Origin: Capsicum annuum
Lineage: Eukaryota; Streptophyta; Magnoliopsida; Solanales; Solanaceae
Assembly (NCBI RefSeq): GCF_002878395.1
Contig: NW_025826022.1
Coordinates: 453,832-517,831, forward strand
Length of the DNA: 64,000 nt
Reading direction: 5' to 3'
Shown here piece after piece: positions 34,548 through 45,560 of the stretch. Made by a program: the position numbers and the translations under genes. The notes under the pieces were generated by a model. The model was not told the DNA's origin, did no database searches, and saw only the letters and a list, made by a program, of their open reading frames with translations. Numbering within the stretch: the stretch's first letter is position 1; every line of letters begins with the position of its first letter.

Positions 34548-35022
34548 TTTTTTCAAATCTTCTTAAAATCAACTTTAGTTGATTTAGAATTCTTAAAATA
34601 ATGAAAAAGGTATTGATTGTCATTAATTTTGATGATTTCTAATAAGAAATAGTTTTACTATAAATATTTAATTAATTTTTAACTCTTAAATATTAGAAAA
34701 ATACTGAAAAGGCGATTTTGTCTAAAGCAGAGACTTTTAATGAAGGGCAAAAAGTTCAAACAATATTTCTAAGATCCTTCACACTTCAAATATATATATA
34801 TATATATATATATATCTTAAAAAAATGTTAAGATTTTTTTTTGGATATTTGTCAACTATATATTTCATTTTTTTTGAAATTGAAGAAGCTTAACTAATTA
34901 ACTAAAATCATAGAGGTGTAAATTGGGTGTCAACACAAAGTCTAGATTGGACAAGTAAAAGTGAACAGAGGAAATACTCGGCAGTATAAATTTATCTACT
35001 TACACACAATTTCAATTAAAGG
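34328..35022. other. AT-rich intergenic DNA with TA microsatellites and a dispersed repeat
   Basis: Contains (TA)n at 34507-34545 and 34790-34815, and a third copy of the short dispersed repeat at 34712-34788 (GCGATTTTGTCTAAAGCAG, GGGCAAAAAGTTCAAACAA, TTTCTAAGATCCTTCACA). No ORF of interest. Confidence 0.75.
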
Positions 35023-35318
35023 GGAGTTTGAACATGAGATTTTCTTTTTTGGAGTTGGATTTCACAAACGTGTTTGACCAAAAATTTTTAAGAAGTCCCA
35101 AAATTCAAGTTGAATTTCAGAATTTGAAAAACAAGTAGAGATTGTTTAAAATTTAAGTTGAATTTCAGAATTTGAAAAACAAGTAGAACTTGTTTTTACC
35201 TTTTCTCAGGCCAATTTACTCATAAAATGCAAAACAACTCTATTTTATAATCACGTCAAATACAACTTCAACTCCAATTTAATTTTCATGGCAAAACACC
35301 TACTAAAGATATTTTTAA
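35023..35318. mobile_element. MITE / foldback element with 'GTTTGGCCATGA'-type ends
   Basis: Left end GGGGAGTTTGAACATGAGA and right end TTCATGGCAAAACACCTAC are imperfect inverted repeats of the kind flanking a common Solanaceae foldback MITE. The interior is a 48-base tandem duplication (35101-35196; 'GTTGAATTTCAGAATTTGAA' twice). No coding capacity; transposase would come from elsewhere. The superfamily is not certain, as no clean target duplication was identified. Confidence 0.5.
35101..35196. repeat. Tandem duplication, 48-base unit, two copies
   Basis: AAATTCAAGTTGAATTTCAG at 35101 and AAATTTAAGTTGAATTTCAG at 35149, both continuing AATTTGAAAAACAAGTAGA. Confidence 0.85.
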
Positions 35319-36127
35319 GCAAGTTCTTGCTCTCTCCTATTTCAAAATAAATGGTACTTTTTATTTGGACATTTCTTCAAAAGAACTACTCACTAATAAA
35401 AAATAAGAAGCAGTTTAATATCGTACCTTTAAGTAAATGACTCCAAAAAGAGTGATTCTATAATGATGTAAAACTCCGGGTATAATAACAAGAGTAATTT
35501 TGAAAGAAAAAGTAGTTTTACATCTGTTTTATTTTACTTAATTCCCAAATTAAGAAAAATTTATCTATATTTTTAATCTCATCTCTATCATTAAAAAAAC
35601 TACATAAAATATTAGTAAAAATGATATAAATACCAATAAGTTTACCCCTAATTATTCTCTATACCTGCTCTTTGCTAAATTACAAATAATCTCTTATTTT
35701 GAAATTTTCGGATACATAATTTTGAAGTTCAGATACATAATTTTGAACTTAATAATGTAAAATTTAATTAGTCCATTTTTGCTCAAATACATAATTACCA
35801 TCCAGATACATAATTTTGAAATTGAGATACATAATTTTAATTATTGAGATACATCCGTTTCTGAAACTATTTGATTGAGATACATAGTACATAAACTAAA
35901 CCAAAAGGATATATTAAAATTATGTATCCAAAATTTATTTGTTTATGGATATATTTGGCTTTTTTTAAAAGAGAGATTTAGGTAACTAATAAAAAAAATA
36001 GGGATTTTATGTAATTTAGTAAAGATAAGTTGTGGAGTTATGTAACTTTTTTTAAAATATTAATAGTCAAATTTAGATTTTTCAAAGTATTAATAAGATT
36101 TAATTTAGTAAAATAACTCCTAATAAA
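35319..36127. other. AT-rich DNA with degenerate GATACATAA repeats
   Basis: No gene. From about 35708 to 35960 the motif GATACATAATTTTGAA or a close variant occurs at least seven times at irregular spacing (35711, 35740, 35795, 35813, 35837, 35866, 35879), and once inverted near 35920. This looks like an old minisatellite or remnant of a repeat-rich element. Confidence 0.55.
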
Positions 36128-36500
36128 TACTCCCTTCATTTCATTTTATTTGGCCCCTTTTGACTTGACACACTCCCTAAGAAAATTTTAATTAGCCCTT
36201 GTTTGGCCATGAGAAATATTTTTTAAATTTTTTTGTACTTTATTCAAAAATAATATTTGGCCATAAAAACTCTAAATACAACATTTGTATATGAAAAAGT
36301 GAAAACAACCTTGTTTTCACTTTTTTTCACTCTCACTTCTCTCACAAAAATTTAAAAATAACTTCAATTTATATTCATGGCCAATCATAGCCTCAACTCA
36401 ACTCTATTTTTTTTTCATGGACAAACACCTACTTGGGGAAGTATTTTACAAAATTAACCTTATTAATAATGCTTTGAAATTCTTTTTTTTTAGGTTAAAG
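36128..36500. mobile_element. Stowaway-like MITE interrupted by a second MITE
   Basis: TACTCCCTTCATTTCATTTT at 36128 resembles the Tc1/mariner Stowaway end CTCCCTCCGTTTCA preceded by the TA target. It continues with CTTTTGACTTGACACACTCC, a stretch common inside such elements. After the inserted MITE (36196-36436) the sequence resumes with 'GAAGTATTTTACAAAATTAA', again like the interior of this family. The far inverted end could not be identified, so the assignment is moderate. Confidence 0.45.
36196..36436. mobile_element. MITE with 'GTTTGGCCATGA' terminal inverted repeats
   Basis: Left end CCCTTGTTTGGCCATGA; right end TCATGGACAAACACCTACTT. The inner 14 bases are inverted copies with two mismatches. 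Same family style as 35023-35318. An inner copy of TTTGGCCATAA (36248-36258) and TTCATGGCCAA (36374-36384) gives a second nested inverted pair. Noncoding. Confidence 0.6.
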
Positions 36501-37283
36501 TTTTGAAATTTTTAATCAATCATGAAAAAACAAAAATACATTAGGACCAACACCCTTGTTAATCCGCAAAAAAATAAAAATAGAATAAAAAAGCTATCCT
36601 TTCCATCGTCTCAACTCGGTAACCCGAGTCCAAACACCCTTATTACAAATACCCTTTGTAGGGTATGTAAAAGGAAACACTTGAGTTTTCTTTTCTTCAA
36701 CCCCACCATCTAAGAAATGTTGCGGCCGTTTATCAATAGTGAGCTCCTTGCATTACTTCTCTAGGTCATTAACACTCGTGGATTTTGTATTCTTCGTATT
36801 TCTTCATTATTTCTCAAGAGTAAGCTTCTATTACTCATTTCGCTTCTTACCTCTTTTCGCTTTCCTATGCTTTTCCTCTTTTCTTTTTCAGTTGTGCTCT
36901 CTGGTGGATGGTGTAGGTTCACTCAAAAACATCATAGGATCTTATCTTCTACTTCCTTGTCTCTTTAAATGATGAGTTGTTATACAAATTTTGGACACTG
37001 CGTTATCAAATCTAACTTCATTTTTCTTATAGGTGGAGCTGGAATGGAGTGCATGGGTAGCTTCAATCCACTGCCCTAAATATTAAGAGTCAAGGTTTCA
37101 AGTTCTTCATGTTTGATCTGACCCAAGATCCTCTCATTTTCCTGGATCCTTTTTGTTGGCTGAAGTAAATAGGCTAGTTAGAATTTCACTCATTTTGATA
37201 TCCTTGATGCTGCTTGGAATTATTCCAGTAAAAACCATAATGCTTAGCCTTTCCATCCCTATCACCCCTTGCTTTGAGATACT
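36501..37283. other. Noncoding stretch of mixed composition, unassigned
   Basis: Less AT-rich than its surroundings, with a pyrimidine-rich segment (36840-36895) followed by 'TTTTTCAG', and 'TTTTTCTTATAG|GTGGAGCTGG' at 37022-37040, which looks like a 3' splice site. ORFs at 36522 and 36739 carry no known motif. It may be a piece of a host transcript unit or an old element leader; I cannot tell which. It ends at the Athila-like LTR edge at 37284. Confidence 0.3.
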
Positions 37284-38783
37284 TGATAACACTCAAGCAA
37301 CACTTTCACTCCAAAAATGATTGTGGTCGTTGTTAAATATAGTAACCCAACAAAGGTTGGGGTCGAATCCCAAGAAAATACGTGGACTTGTGGATCTCAG
37401 ATGTTGTAATCAACATGCAAAAACTGAAAAAGTAAATATGGGGATTTGAATGACAGTCGAACAAGGAGCAAATATCAACTTTGATGGTGATTGGTATTAG
37501 TGAACACTAGGATTTTGTTCCCCCTGGCTTCTCAACTTCATAGGCTTATCATGCTTTATTGAACCAACTCGATACTTTGTAAGCAAAATAGATAAATTAT
37601 GTATATTTTATAGTCTTTTGGACGAGCAGAAAGTTTTGCTCTTTACCTTTTGAGTCTCAGGATGTTGCTTTACTAAACCTTTTCTTAATCCCAATTAACT
37701 ATTACCTTTTAAGTCTCTAGTTATTAGATGAAATCTAACTATCTTACTAAGATAAACTATAGAAGCATGGATCGACAGTTAAACTCCAAATTACTGTTGT
37801 TTTTATTTTTTCTAGTCACTACCCCTATTCTGGAGTAAGTAGCAATAATCTAGGTGGGATCCTAACGTTGTCCCCCCATTAAGAAAACTATTATATTGAA
37901 GATAAAGCAATACATGCATGGGTATCGATTGAGAACAATAACAACACTTCTCCTACTTCATCAATATATCAGAGCTTCTACAACCCTAGCTATGGGTTTC
38001 TATCCGCTCATACGTGCGAATAAATCAACAACATTCATAATCAAAAGTATAGACAAAAATTAAAATCACAATAATTAGAAGTAAAAAATTCAAAATCATA
38101 ACTGGATTAATTAGCCAAAGTCAATACAAGAGAATCCCAAGATCATAATTGAATCTTGAATTCAAAATATGTTTGTGAATATCATAAGTGTGTTATATCT
38201 ACTAAAAATACATAAAAGGTATTTATAGTATAAGAGAAAACCCTAAAATCAAAGCTCGAACTAAATAGGAGAAAACAAGGTCGGCGACCACTTATTCTTT
38301 GTACTTGCTCCCTGACCCTGGGAGCAGGTAGCACATGCGATCTGTACTTGAGCCCTGACCCTGGTCACAGGTAGTACCTACGGTCCTGACCCTAGGCACA
38401 GGTACAGGGCACAGGTATAGAATGAAAAAATACTGCAAGTTCAGCTCTTGAGATTTTAGAATTCTGGCACTTGCTTTGCCTACTTCAGTCCTTAGGTCCT
38501 ACTTGAGGTCCACATGTTGACTTAGTAAGTACCTAGAGTCATCTTTTCAGCTCTTCTTCAATTTTTGAACATGCTTTGATCACGATCAAGACAGAAAGTA
38601 TACCGAACATCCATAATTGCTTCAAAAAGTAGCCAAAAACACCTTTTTCATGAACTTATCATCCAAAATATGATTTTCTGCAAAACATACCCAAAATGCA
38701 TTATATCTAACAAAATAACCTCAAAACCCTATATATTTTTCTCATTTTGAGCATCAAAAGTCCTATATTTCTATAGCACATCA
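37284..38783 (-). mobile_element. Athila-type LTR (3' LTR position), minus strand
   Basis: 1500 bases with TG/CA-type ends (TGATGTGCTATAG at the right on the minus strand, GAGTGTTATCA at the left). TATAAATA at 38220-38227 (minus). The leader-like end contains TTCGACCCCAACCTTTGTTG on the minus strand, characteristic of Athila-type LTR ends. The segment GTACTTGCTCCCTGACCCTG and its variants are repeated three times at 38306-38405. A purine-rich stretch on its right (minus GTTCTAAGTTAAGGGTGT, 38784-38801) serves as polypurine tract. Confidence 0.65.
38220..38227 (-). promoter_or_regulatory. TATA box of Athila-type LTR
   Basis: Minus-strand TATAAATA, within ACTATAAATACC and followed by the long leader. 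Confidence 0.55.
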
Positions 38784-39371
38784 ACACCCTTAACTTAGAA
38801 CATTTTGCATGTCCTCAGGCAATAAAACACACCAAAAATAGAAACGACGATAAACTAGGAGAATCTAAACTATTCAAGGCAGGCAGTCAACACTTTAAAC
38901 TCAAATTACAACATCCTTCTCCTATCTCAGTTTCCAAAAACAACTATGTATGAACATGAAGCACAACAATATGACACATTGGGATCAAGGTATGGAAATT
39001 ACATTATTAATGGACAACCACTCATATATACAAGTTACACTACCCAAAACAAGCAAATACCTAGCAATATGACTCAAGTGCCCTTACAATAAGGATGTCT
39101 CACTCACTTATATGAAATAATGCATGTCAATGCAGGGAAGGTCAAGAGACACTCACACTCAGAAGAGATTTTCCAGTCAATGCATATCAAATACCATATG
39201 CTTGCCTATATTTTCTTTACCTTAGCATTTAGATAGTTAAGGTTAGGATCACTATAGGACTTTTCTCAGCTTGTAATGTAGGCTTGGGGGCTGGTATGGT
39301 ATATATGGACATATCAAGTGACTAAGCCTCCTTGGAACTATACTAACCTTGGTGTATTACTTACTAGCCAA
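38784..39371 (-). mobile_element. 3' noncoding region of the Athila-type element, left part
   Basis: Noncoding sequence between the LTR at 37284-38783 and the solo LTR. On the minus strand it ends GCCTGAGGACATGCAAAATG then TTCTAAGTTAAGGGTG, a stretch typical of the end of Athila internal regions. No ORF with a domain. Confidence 0.5.
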
Positions 39372-39376
39372 TTTTC
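39372..39376. repeat. Target-site duplication of solo LTR, left copy
   Basis: TTTTC directly before the LTR edge; identical to 41603-41607. Confidence 0.8.
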
Positions 39377-41602
39377 TGAAACACCCTAGGGTTTGAACCC
39401 TTGTGAAATTTCTCAGGTTTTGGACCTTTTGACTTGGTATGACTTAAGAGTACCAATCGTACCCTCAAATCCAACTTGTGGGGTGTGTCATAGTGGTTCA
39501 ATCGTACCCTAGACAAAATAATTAGCTTGGATACTTCCCAATATATGACTCACTAAGTACAAATTATACAGGAGCATACGAGTAGTGTAGTGCAAGTCGT
39601 ATGGTGCATAATCATCTTGGCCTTGTGGAATCTGCCCAAGGTATGATTGGTGGATACGATTTGGTATACCACTCATACCCTTAGGTACGAGTGGGGAGGG
39701 TTGAGTTGTATATAAACCAGTGTGTATGGGTCTTGTCATGGTCTTTGGTACGAGTAGGGGAGCCACTCGTACCTTAGGGTACAGGTGGTAAGGGGGAGTC
39801 GTACCCCTGGACGTGACTTGTCTTAAATTTTAAGCCAAAGTTAGTTTGGACATTTCCTAATCCTAAACCCTTATGTCCTCACGTAATATAACCTTTGATA
39901 GTCTTCCATAACACTTGTCAAAGGATTAAAACACCTCAAATACTCTCTCAAACTTACTCTTGAAGATTGGAGGCTAGGGTTTCTTTATGTATTTTTCAAA
40001 GGGCTCAAAGGTTAAGATTTATTCCGTAAATCTTCATGTATAAGACATGTTCTATTCCCTCATTGTTAATTTTACTTAAATTCATGGTTTATATGAATGT
40101 TTTCATAGTTTTACTATTACACAATTTTTGGCTTTCAAATATGATTTGGGGGTTTTAATATTAAATAGTTAGTTATGGTTTCCTATTATTTTAATTTATG
40201 CTTTTATATGAATTAATGGTGGTTTTGGATAATTGGATTGAATGGGAATGGTTTAATGGTAATTGGAATTGCTTTTGGTTATATTATTTCCCCAATGTGT
40301 TTGACAAAATGCTTATAAAGATATGTTCATTGCATTGACATCTTTTAGTGGAACTCTTACATGTTTTAAACTTAGTAAAGGAATTATACATGATTTAAAT
40401 GATTCGGAAAGGCTAAAGGTTAATTAGTTATGCTTGAGGGGAACATGAAAGTCTCCCAAGTGATTTAATATGGTAAAGGGAAGGGCACTTGAAAGTTTTC
40501 TTAAACCTATAAATGGTTGGATATGGATGATACTTGTAAGTAAGGGTTGGTATGACGATACCAATATCAATAGCCTTGGTTTATAAATGGATAATGGCTT
40601 GGTTATTTGGAAATTGGTTTTAATTGGACAATAATGACGGGAGGTGTAGCTAAGCCATGGAAGATGGAGGTCCTGGGGGGACCAAAATTAGAAATTCATA
40701 TTTGCCTATATGAGGTTAATCTTGGTGATCGTGTGCATGATGTCACACTTTATTTTGGAGATGTACTTGTCATCCCATAAGATACTTTCTTGGTCGTACG
40801 TCTACACGCACTGGGGACCTTTCAGCAGGGAGAACAGACCCCATATAGCTCGTGGGTGGTTTAGTATAGCAAAGATATATAGCCCAAGTAAAGATTTTAA
40901 AGGCATGCTAAACCCAATTCTCTTTCCCGGCATGGTTATATATATGTGTATGGTTGTATGCATTTATGGATGGTTTTACTTAGTTTTATAAATTGAATTA
41001 TGTTATCCTTATCCTGAGTGCATGCTAGTGTTAACCCACTAACTCGTCTTTGGGCGGCTGTATACCTACGTTATGCAAGGACCGACCGTTCTACTTCTCC
41101 TGCTTAGTGATCAGATTCTAGGATAGTAGATGTTGGATTAAAGTGGTGATCTTCCATAGTTAAGAAGGTATATATTTCATGTCATGGGTTACTTTACATG
41201 TTTGTTATCTTTCATAGACTTTGGTTTTGGCTATGGTCGGGGGCATGTCCCAACTAGGTACTCTTTGGTTGGTCTAGAGGCTTTGTATGGAAAATTGTGG
41301 ACTTGTGTATAATTTGGATTGTTTTTTCATATATACATACATACATTGGCTTATTATCATGGTATTGGTTTCTGGTTTCCGCATAATAAGGTTATTACGT
41401 GGTTGGACTCGGTTGGGTTGGTCTCAGATATAGACTTATCCCAAAGTCACCACATGGTTGGATACACTATTTTGTTGAATGTTCGGACTTCAGCCGACTC
41501 AAGGTATGCATTTGGTGGTTAGGTTGGGAAATGGGGGCGTTCTCGATCCTGGTTGGGATTGGAATTGCCCATTACGATAAGGCCCTGGTTCGGGTTGTGT
41601 CA
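39377..41602 (+). mobile_element. Solo Ty3/gypsy LTR, plus strand
   Basis: 2226 bases, TGAAACACCCTAGGG...GGGTTGTGTCA, flanked by TTTTC duplications. No primer site or polypurine tract is adjacent, so it is a solo LTR left by LTR-LTR recombination. TATATAAA at 39709-39716 is a plausible promoter. 'CACTCGTACC' / 'GAGTCGTACC' motifs recur many times between 39430 and 39810, a U3 subrepeat. Its layout (such as 'CCTGAGTGCATGCTAG' near 41014) resembles the chromovirus LTRs of the array but it is a different family. ORFs at 40710 and 41399 are not coding in any known way. Confidence 0.8.
39709..39716 (+). promoter_or_regulatory. TATA box of solo LTR
   Basis: TATATAAA followed at about 150 bases by a leader-like segment ('TAGGGTTTCTTTATG'). 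The position inside the LTR fits U3/R. Confidence 0.5.
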
Positions 41603-41607
41603 TTTTC
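41603..41607. repeat. Target-site duplication of solo LTR, right copy
   Basis: TTTTC directly after the LTR end CA at 41601-41602. Confidence 0.8.
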
Positions 41608-42559
41608 CTTTTTTATTCTACCCTTATTTCTCCCTTTTTATTCTTTATTGCATATTCAGGTTAGGTATGGTCTTTTATTCTTTTATTTTTTCACTTTTTC
41701 ATAATTTTTCTTTTCTTTTATTTTTTTTGTTTTTCTTTTCTTTTTCTACCACACCAGTCCTACTAACTTTTTCTCTTAATTTACCCTTCTTCATTTTACG
41801 CTACACACCCCTATGATAGCCAACTTTAACTTAAGAATTTTACCTGAGTTGAGGTGCACAATGTTCAAAGAGAACCAGGCCCAAAATAGGTTCATTAATA
41901 TAAATGGGAAGGTGAATGGGGAAACAAGAAAAACAAACTTATAAGGCTCAAAATCGGGATCAAGGAATATAATTCACATATGGAGGGTCATTTAGGCTAA
42001 AAGTGGACTAAAATCTAAAACGACTTATGATCCTTTCCTAACCAATTATCCTTCAACCTAGGAAAGACTAACCATGCAAGTTCTGAATTCAAAACACAAA
42101 AGAAACTAGGTAGTATCTGACACACACATAGCATAAAGTCAATATTACTAGCTACTACCTATTCGGTTTATGCAATTATTAGCAAGTGATTATCATGTCC
42201 CTAATTCTAATGTCATAACAAGATCTACAATGTTCATACACAAATATATTCACACAGATCTAAAAACCAAATTTTTTGGAGGGGTATCAAAATTAATCAA
42301 AACATGACTATTAGCCTAAATACTTAAAAATATCCTAATTACACAAAAACGAAACATAATATGAAATAAAACACAATACGACACAAAATAACGTAGACAT
42401 GTCGGTTCCACAACCATACTGCAGTCGATAGGAAAAAAAGCACTGCAACTAAAACCCACGGTGCCTATGTTTCATCCCACCCCCAACTAAAAATTGTGCA
42501 CTATCCTTAATGCACTAAAATAAAGTAAAACATATGTAAGTGAGAACATACCTGGGACG
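41608..42559 (-). mobile_element. 3' noncoding region of the Athila-type element, right part
   Basis: Begins with a T-rich low-complexity stretch (41603-41760). Contains a G-rich motif on the minus strand, GTTGGGGGTGGGAT (42473-42486), which in Athila-type elements follows the last ORF. No coding domain. The ORFs at 41319-41816 arise from T-rich sequence and solo LTR sequence. Confidence 0.5.
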
Positions 42560-43248
42560 CACTAAGCGTCTGTGTCATAAGCATCCCCAGATGGGGTATA
42601 TCCACGAACACGAATGGAGGCCATGGTGGTGGTGATTCACTATAATAAGATACATCTGCAACTAACTCAACATAACTCTACCTGTCAATAATCGCAGTCT
42701 CCATCGAATCATGGTTTGCCTTTTTCAGGGCTTGCTCATATGACTTGTCTGGATTCTATAGGTCCCTCTCTCAGCCTCTCTTGGTCCCAACTACGGGGAC
42801 CACCACATCATCCTCCATGAATAAATCAAAGTTTTTAGGACTGCACGAAGGTGATAGCTGAATAATTAAGGATACAACTGGAGAGATGACTGATATGTGG
42901 CTCTCAATGAGAGAGGATACCTCTACTCTCCCTAATATCTTCCAGATTTGGCATCTCAATCCTGCTAAACTGGGTCGATACTCGAGTATCAAAAGTATTT
43001 ATCCATGAGTATAACTCATTTCATAGCTCTAACATTATAACCCGGTGCATAGACTGCAGTCTAGACTCAGCCATGTTGAGTATAGTTTGGTCCCATGGAT
43101 GGATCTTCTCATATAATATCGCCAACTAGGTCTCAACAATAGGTAGTCGAGTGGCTATCACCTTTATTCTCTCCTCAACACCTGGTCTATCTGGCATATT
43201 TGCCTCTACAACAACATCATCATCAATAGTGTCTATTATAGACATCAC
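42560..43248 (-). pseudogene. 3' ORF remnant of Athila-type element
   Basis: Minus-strand translation after the protease reads, in pieces, IHPWDQTILNMAESRLQSMH and RVIMLEL, with the amphipathic, coiled-coil-like character of the product encoded downstream of pol in Athila-type elements. Stops throughout. Its position next to the protease instead of after integrase shows the pol deletion. Function of the family product is not established; some Athila elements carry an env-like ORF here, but I see no signal peptide or membrane segment. Confidence 0.4.
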
Positions 43249-43713
43249 TCATATATCATCTAACTGTTGCACTATCATACACATATCAAACACTACTTTC
43301 TCATCATTCAGTTTGAAGGTGATATCCCCCAAGTCCATATCAATCAATACCCTACCAGTGGACAGTAAAGGTCTACCCAATATAATGGGGGCTTGAGAAT
43401 TCACCTCATAATCAAGAACTATGAAATTAGCAGGGAACATAAAGGATGCCATCCTTACTTCTACGTCACAAAACAAGCCCACCGGTTTCTTCATAGATAA
43501 GTCAACTATCAACAGCTTGATGGATATAGTTTTGAGTTCCCCCATCCTCAACGGATTGTACACAGCCTGTGGCATCACATTTACTTCTGATCCCAAGTCA
43601 CATAAAGCCTGCTTGACATTGAAAGGCCCAATAAAACATAAAATGGTCACTGCTCTCGGATCCTTCTTATTTTCTACTAACGATAAGAAAGTGGTCGCAC
43701 TATAAGGGTGCAC
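43249..43713 (-). pseudogene. Athila-type aspartic protease (retropepsin), open but isolated
   Basis: A 155-codon open stretch that is among the best preserved coding sequences of the window. CDLGSEVNVMPQAVY (about residues 37-51) holds the active-site aspartate in the D-L-G-[AS] context of the Athila/Tat lineage, where the D[ST]G of retroviral enzymes is D-L-G. KKPVGLFCDVEVRM, FPANFIVLDYEV and APIILGRPLLSTGRVLIDMD (flap region and the ILGRP second loop) follow in the expected order, then FKLNDEKVVFD. The protease would mature the gag polyprotein. It is followed directly by a 3' ORF remnant rather than RT. Confidence 0.82.
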
Positions 43714-44559
43714 ATAATCATTGGGCTCAACAACTTATTCCTCACCACTATCATACTCAAAATCATCATTATTACATATCAAATTCTAAGACTCTACCTA
43801 AGGTATCTCATCGCTCTTAATGCTATCAATCTTTAACTCCTCAATAGTAGGTACAGGGGGATTATTAGTAGTTGTACCGCAATTTTTAGTGATAGCTAGA
43901 CAATGACTTATATCTAGTAGACTCTGAACTTTTTCACTAAGAAGAGTAATAGGCTATTTCTATTTGATCATGGAAGATATTTGCCTGAATTGGTGCTTCA
44001 ACTGCTTGATAGCAGTGGCATGAGACTCCACCTTTTGGGTTAACCCTAAAATGTCAGCCTTAATCTCCTTAAGGCTATTCTCCTAATTTAATAACCCTTC
44101 ACCAATTTAGACAACACTTCTTCCATTCTTAATTTTGTATCTTATTTTCCAGGCAAAATATACCGGTCTTCCATCTCCTTGTAATCATCTCTCTGTCTCT
44201 AGTCATCGTCTTTATCCCTAATTCATCTCTATGTATGTCATCATAGTAGTTTTGACCTTGTTTTCCTTTCCCTTGCTAACTAATGATTTGAATACCTAGC
44301 CTTCCCTTCTAATGCAGACTTATAAGCTCTAGAAGTTGCACCCAGTGCTCCTACTGCATGATCTTTTTTGGAATTCATGGTCATAAACTATTTTTACAAC
44401 ATACCAATATCAGTCTTTAGTAGCGTTAGTCTCTTATGCTATAAAATCATCAGCTATTCTCTGGTTACCCATAGCTCAAATGGCGTAAGTACCAGAACCT
44501 CTCTCAACCTTTTGAGTCTGCTACTCTTGGTTAGTGAGCAAGGTCTGATAAATAATACT

Positions 44560-45440
44560 AGAATCTATCTCCCATTGTAATCTCATAAAGGCCCCTCTAG
44601 AGATAGTATCTACAATAGCTCTATAACTAATGGTCAGGGCTCTATAGAATAACTCCAATAAGTTTGTCCTTGAAATTTGATGGTTGGGCACTATTCTCAG
44701 CTTTTTCTTGAACTTGAATCAAGCCTCATACATGGACTCAGACTGCAGTTGCCTGAAATTATAGATTTCATCCTTGAGTTACAACACCCTAGATGAAGGA
44801 AAGAACTTATTCAAGAATTTTTTGTGCAACTCATTCCATGTAGTGATAGACCCTTTTAGCAGTTCCCTAACCATAAAAATACTTCTCCTATAAGAGAGAA
44901 AGAGAAAAACTTCAATCTAAGTGCCTCCTAATTAACCCCTAGATATGTATATAAAGCGCAAATTCTAGTAAAATTAGTTTGGCACATGTTTACGTCTTCT
45001 ATAGGCAACCCCAAAAACACACCCTTAATGTATAAGATTTGGATCATAGTACTCGATATATTAAAATTAGTTCTTGGGGGTAAAACAAGAGGAATACTAG
45101 CACTAATCTCTGTTGGCTCAACATACCCAAAATTATCTTCATCATCCTCATATGGTTTCAAGTACAGGTATGTTAGGAGCATATAGGCTTGGCCACCTCA
45201 AACTCTATTCTGGTTTCCACTGAGTGCTGCTTGATGGTCTACTTCAGGTTGATGTACAACTAGCTCTACCTCTCAATCTAAGCACTTAACTTCTTCTTCC
45301 CTCCTCTAGTTAGCAGCTTGTGCTAACATCACCTTCGTTTGATGTTCAATAATATCCTAAACTCCTTCAAGAAGAGTGGGAGGCATATCATCACAAACTC
45401 CTTCAAGAAGATTGTCTCTCTTTGGCTTTGTCATCCTACT
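44560..45440 (-). pseudogene. Athila-type gag, broken
   Basis: Minus strand from about 45440 (MTKPKRDNLLEGVCDDMPPT). Segment 44928-45182 contains ISSTMIQILYIKGVFLGLPI followed by EDVNMCQTNFTRIC, the start of the gag core of the lineage. Beyond a stop it continues in shifted frames with matches to the LFPFSL-GEA--WL and W-ELHKKFL blocks (44780-44930). A 30-base segment around 'CTCCTTCAAGAAGA' is repeated at 45361 and 45400. Nonfunctional. Confidence 0.68.
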
Positions 45441-45560
45441 AGGTTTTTGTAGGATACTTTTTGGTTTTAGATTCACTGTGAGGAAGGTATTTCCTTTACT
45501 TCGTGTGTTATACATACACCGGCATATATCTAATGATCTAAGGTGGATTTATGCACCTTA

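Larger units (their letters stand above)
37284..45560 (-). mobile_element. Athila-type Ty3/gypsy element lacking RT and integrase, split by a solo LTR
   Basis: Minus strand: gag (44560-45440), protease (43249-43713), then directly the 3' ORF region (42560-43248), a G-rich noncoding 3' region and the LTR at 37284. No RT, RNase H or integrase motif is found between protease and the 3' part, so about 3 kb of pol is missing. A 2226-bp solo LTR sits inside the 3' noncoding region (39377-41602). The 5' LTR expected right of 45560 is not recognisable on the minus strand. Family assignment rests on the CDLGS-type protease and gag motifs. Confidence 0.65.

Noticed and set aside
36739..36972. Phe/Leu-rich 77-codon ORF resembling a membrane peptide
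   Set aside because: T-rich DNA gives such peptides by chance; no start context or family similarity.
37360..37395. 'GGTTGGGGTCGAATCCCAAG', similar to a tRNA T-arm
   Set aside because: No acceptor stem or anticodon arm around it. The motif belongs to the end of Athila-type LTRs.
41399..41816. Phe/Tyr-rich overlapping ORFs at the solo LTR end
   Set aside because: T-rich low-complexity DNA crossing the LTR edge and target duplication; not coding.
43421..43705. 94-codon ORF antisense to the Athila protease
   Set aside because: Shadow of the conserved minus-strand retropepsin frame.
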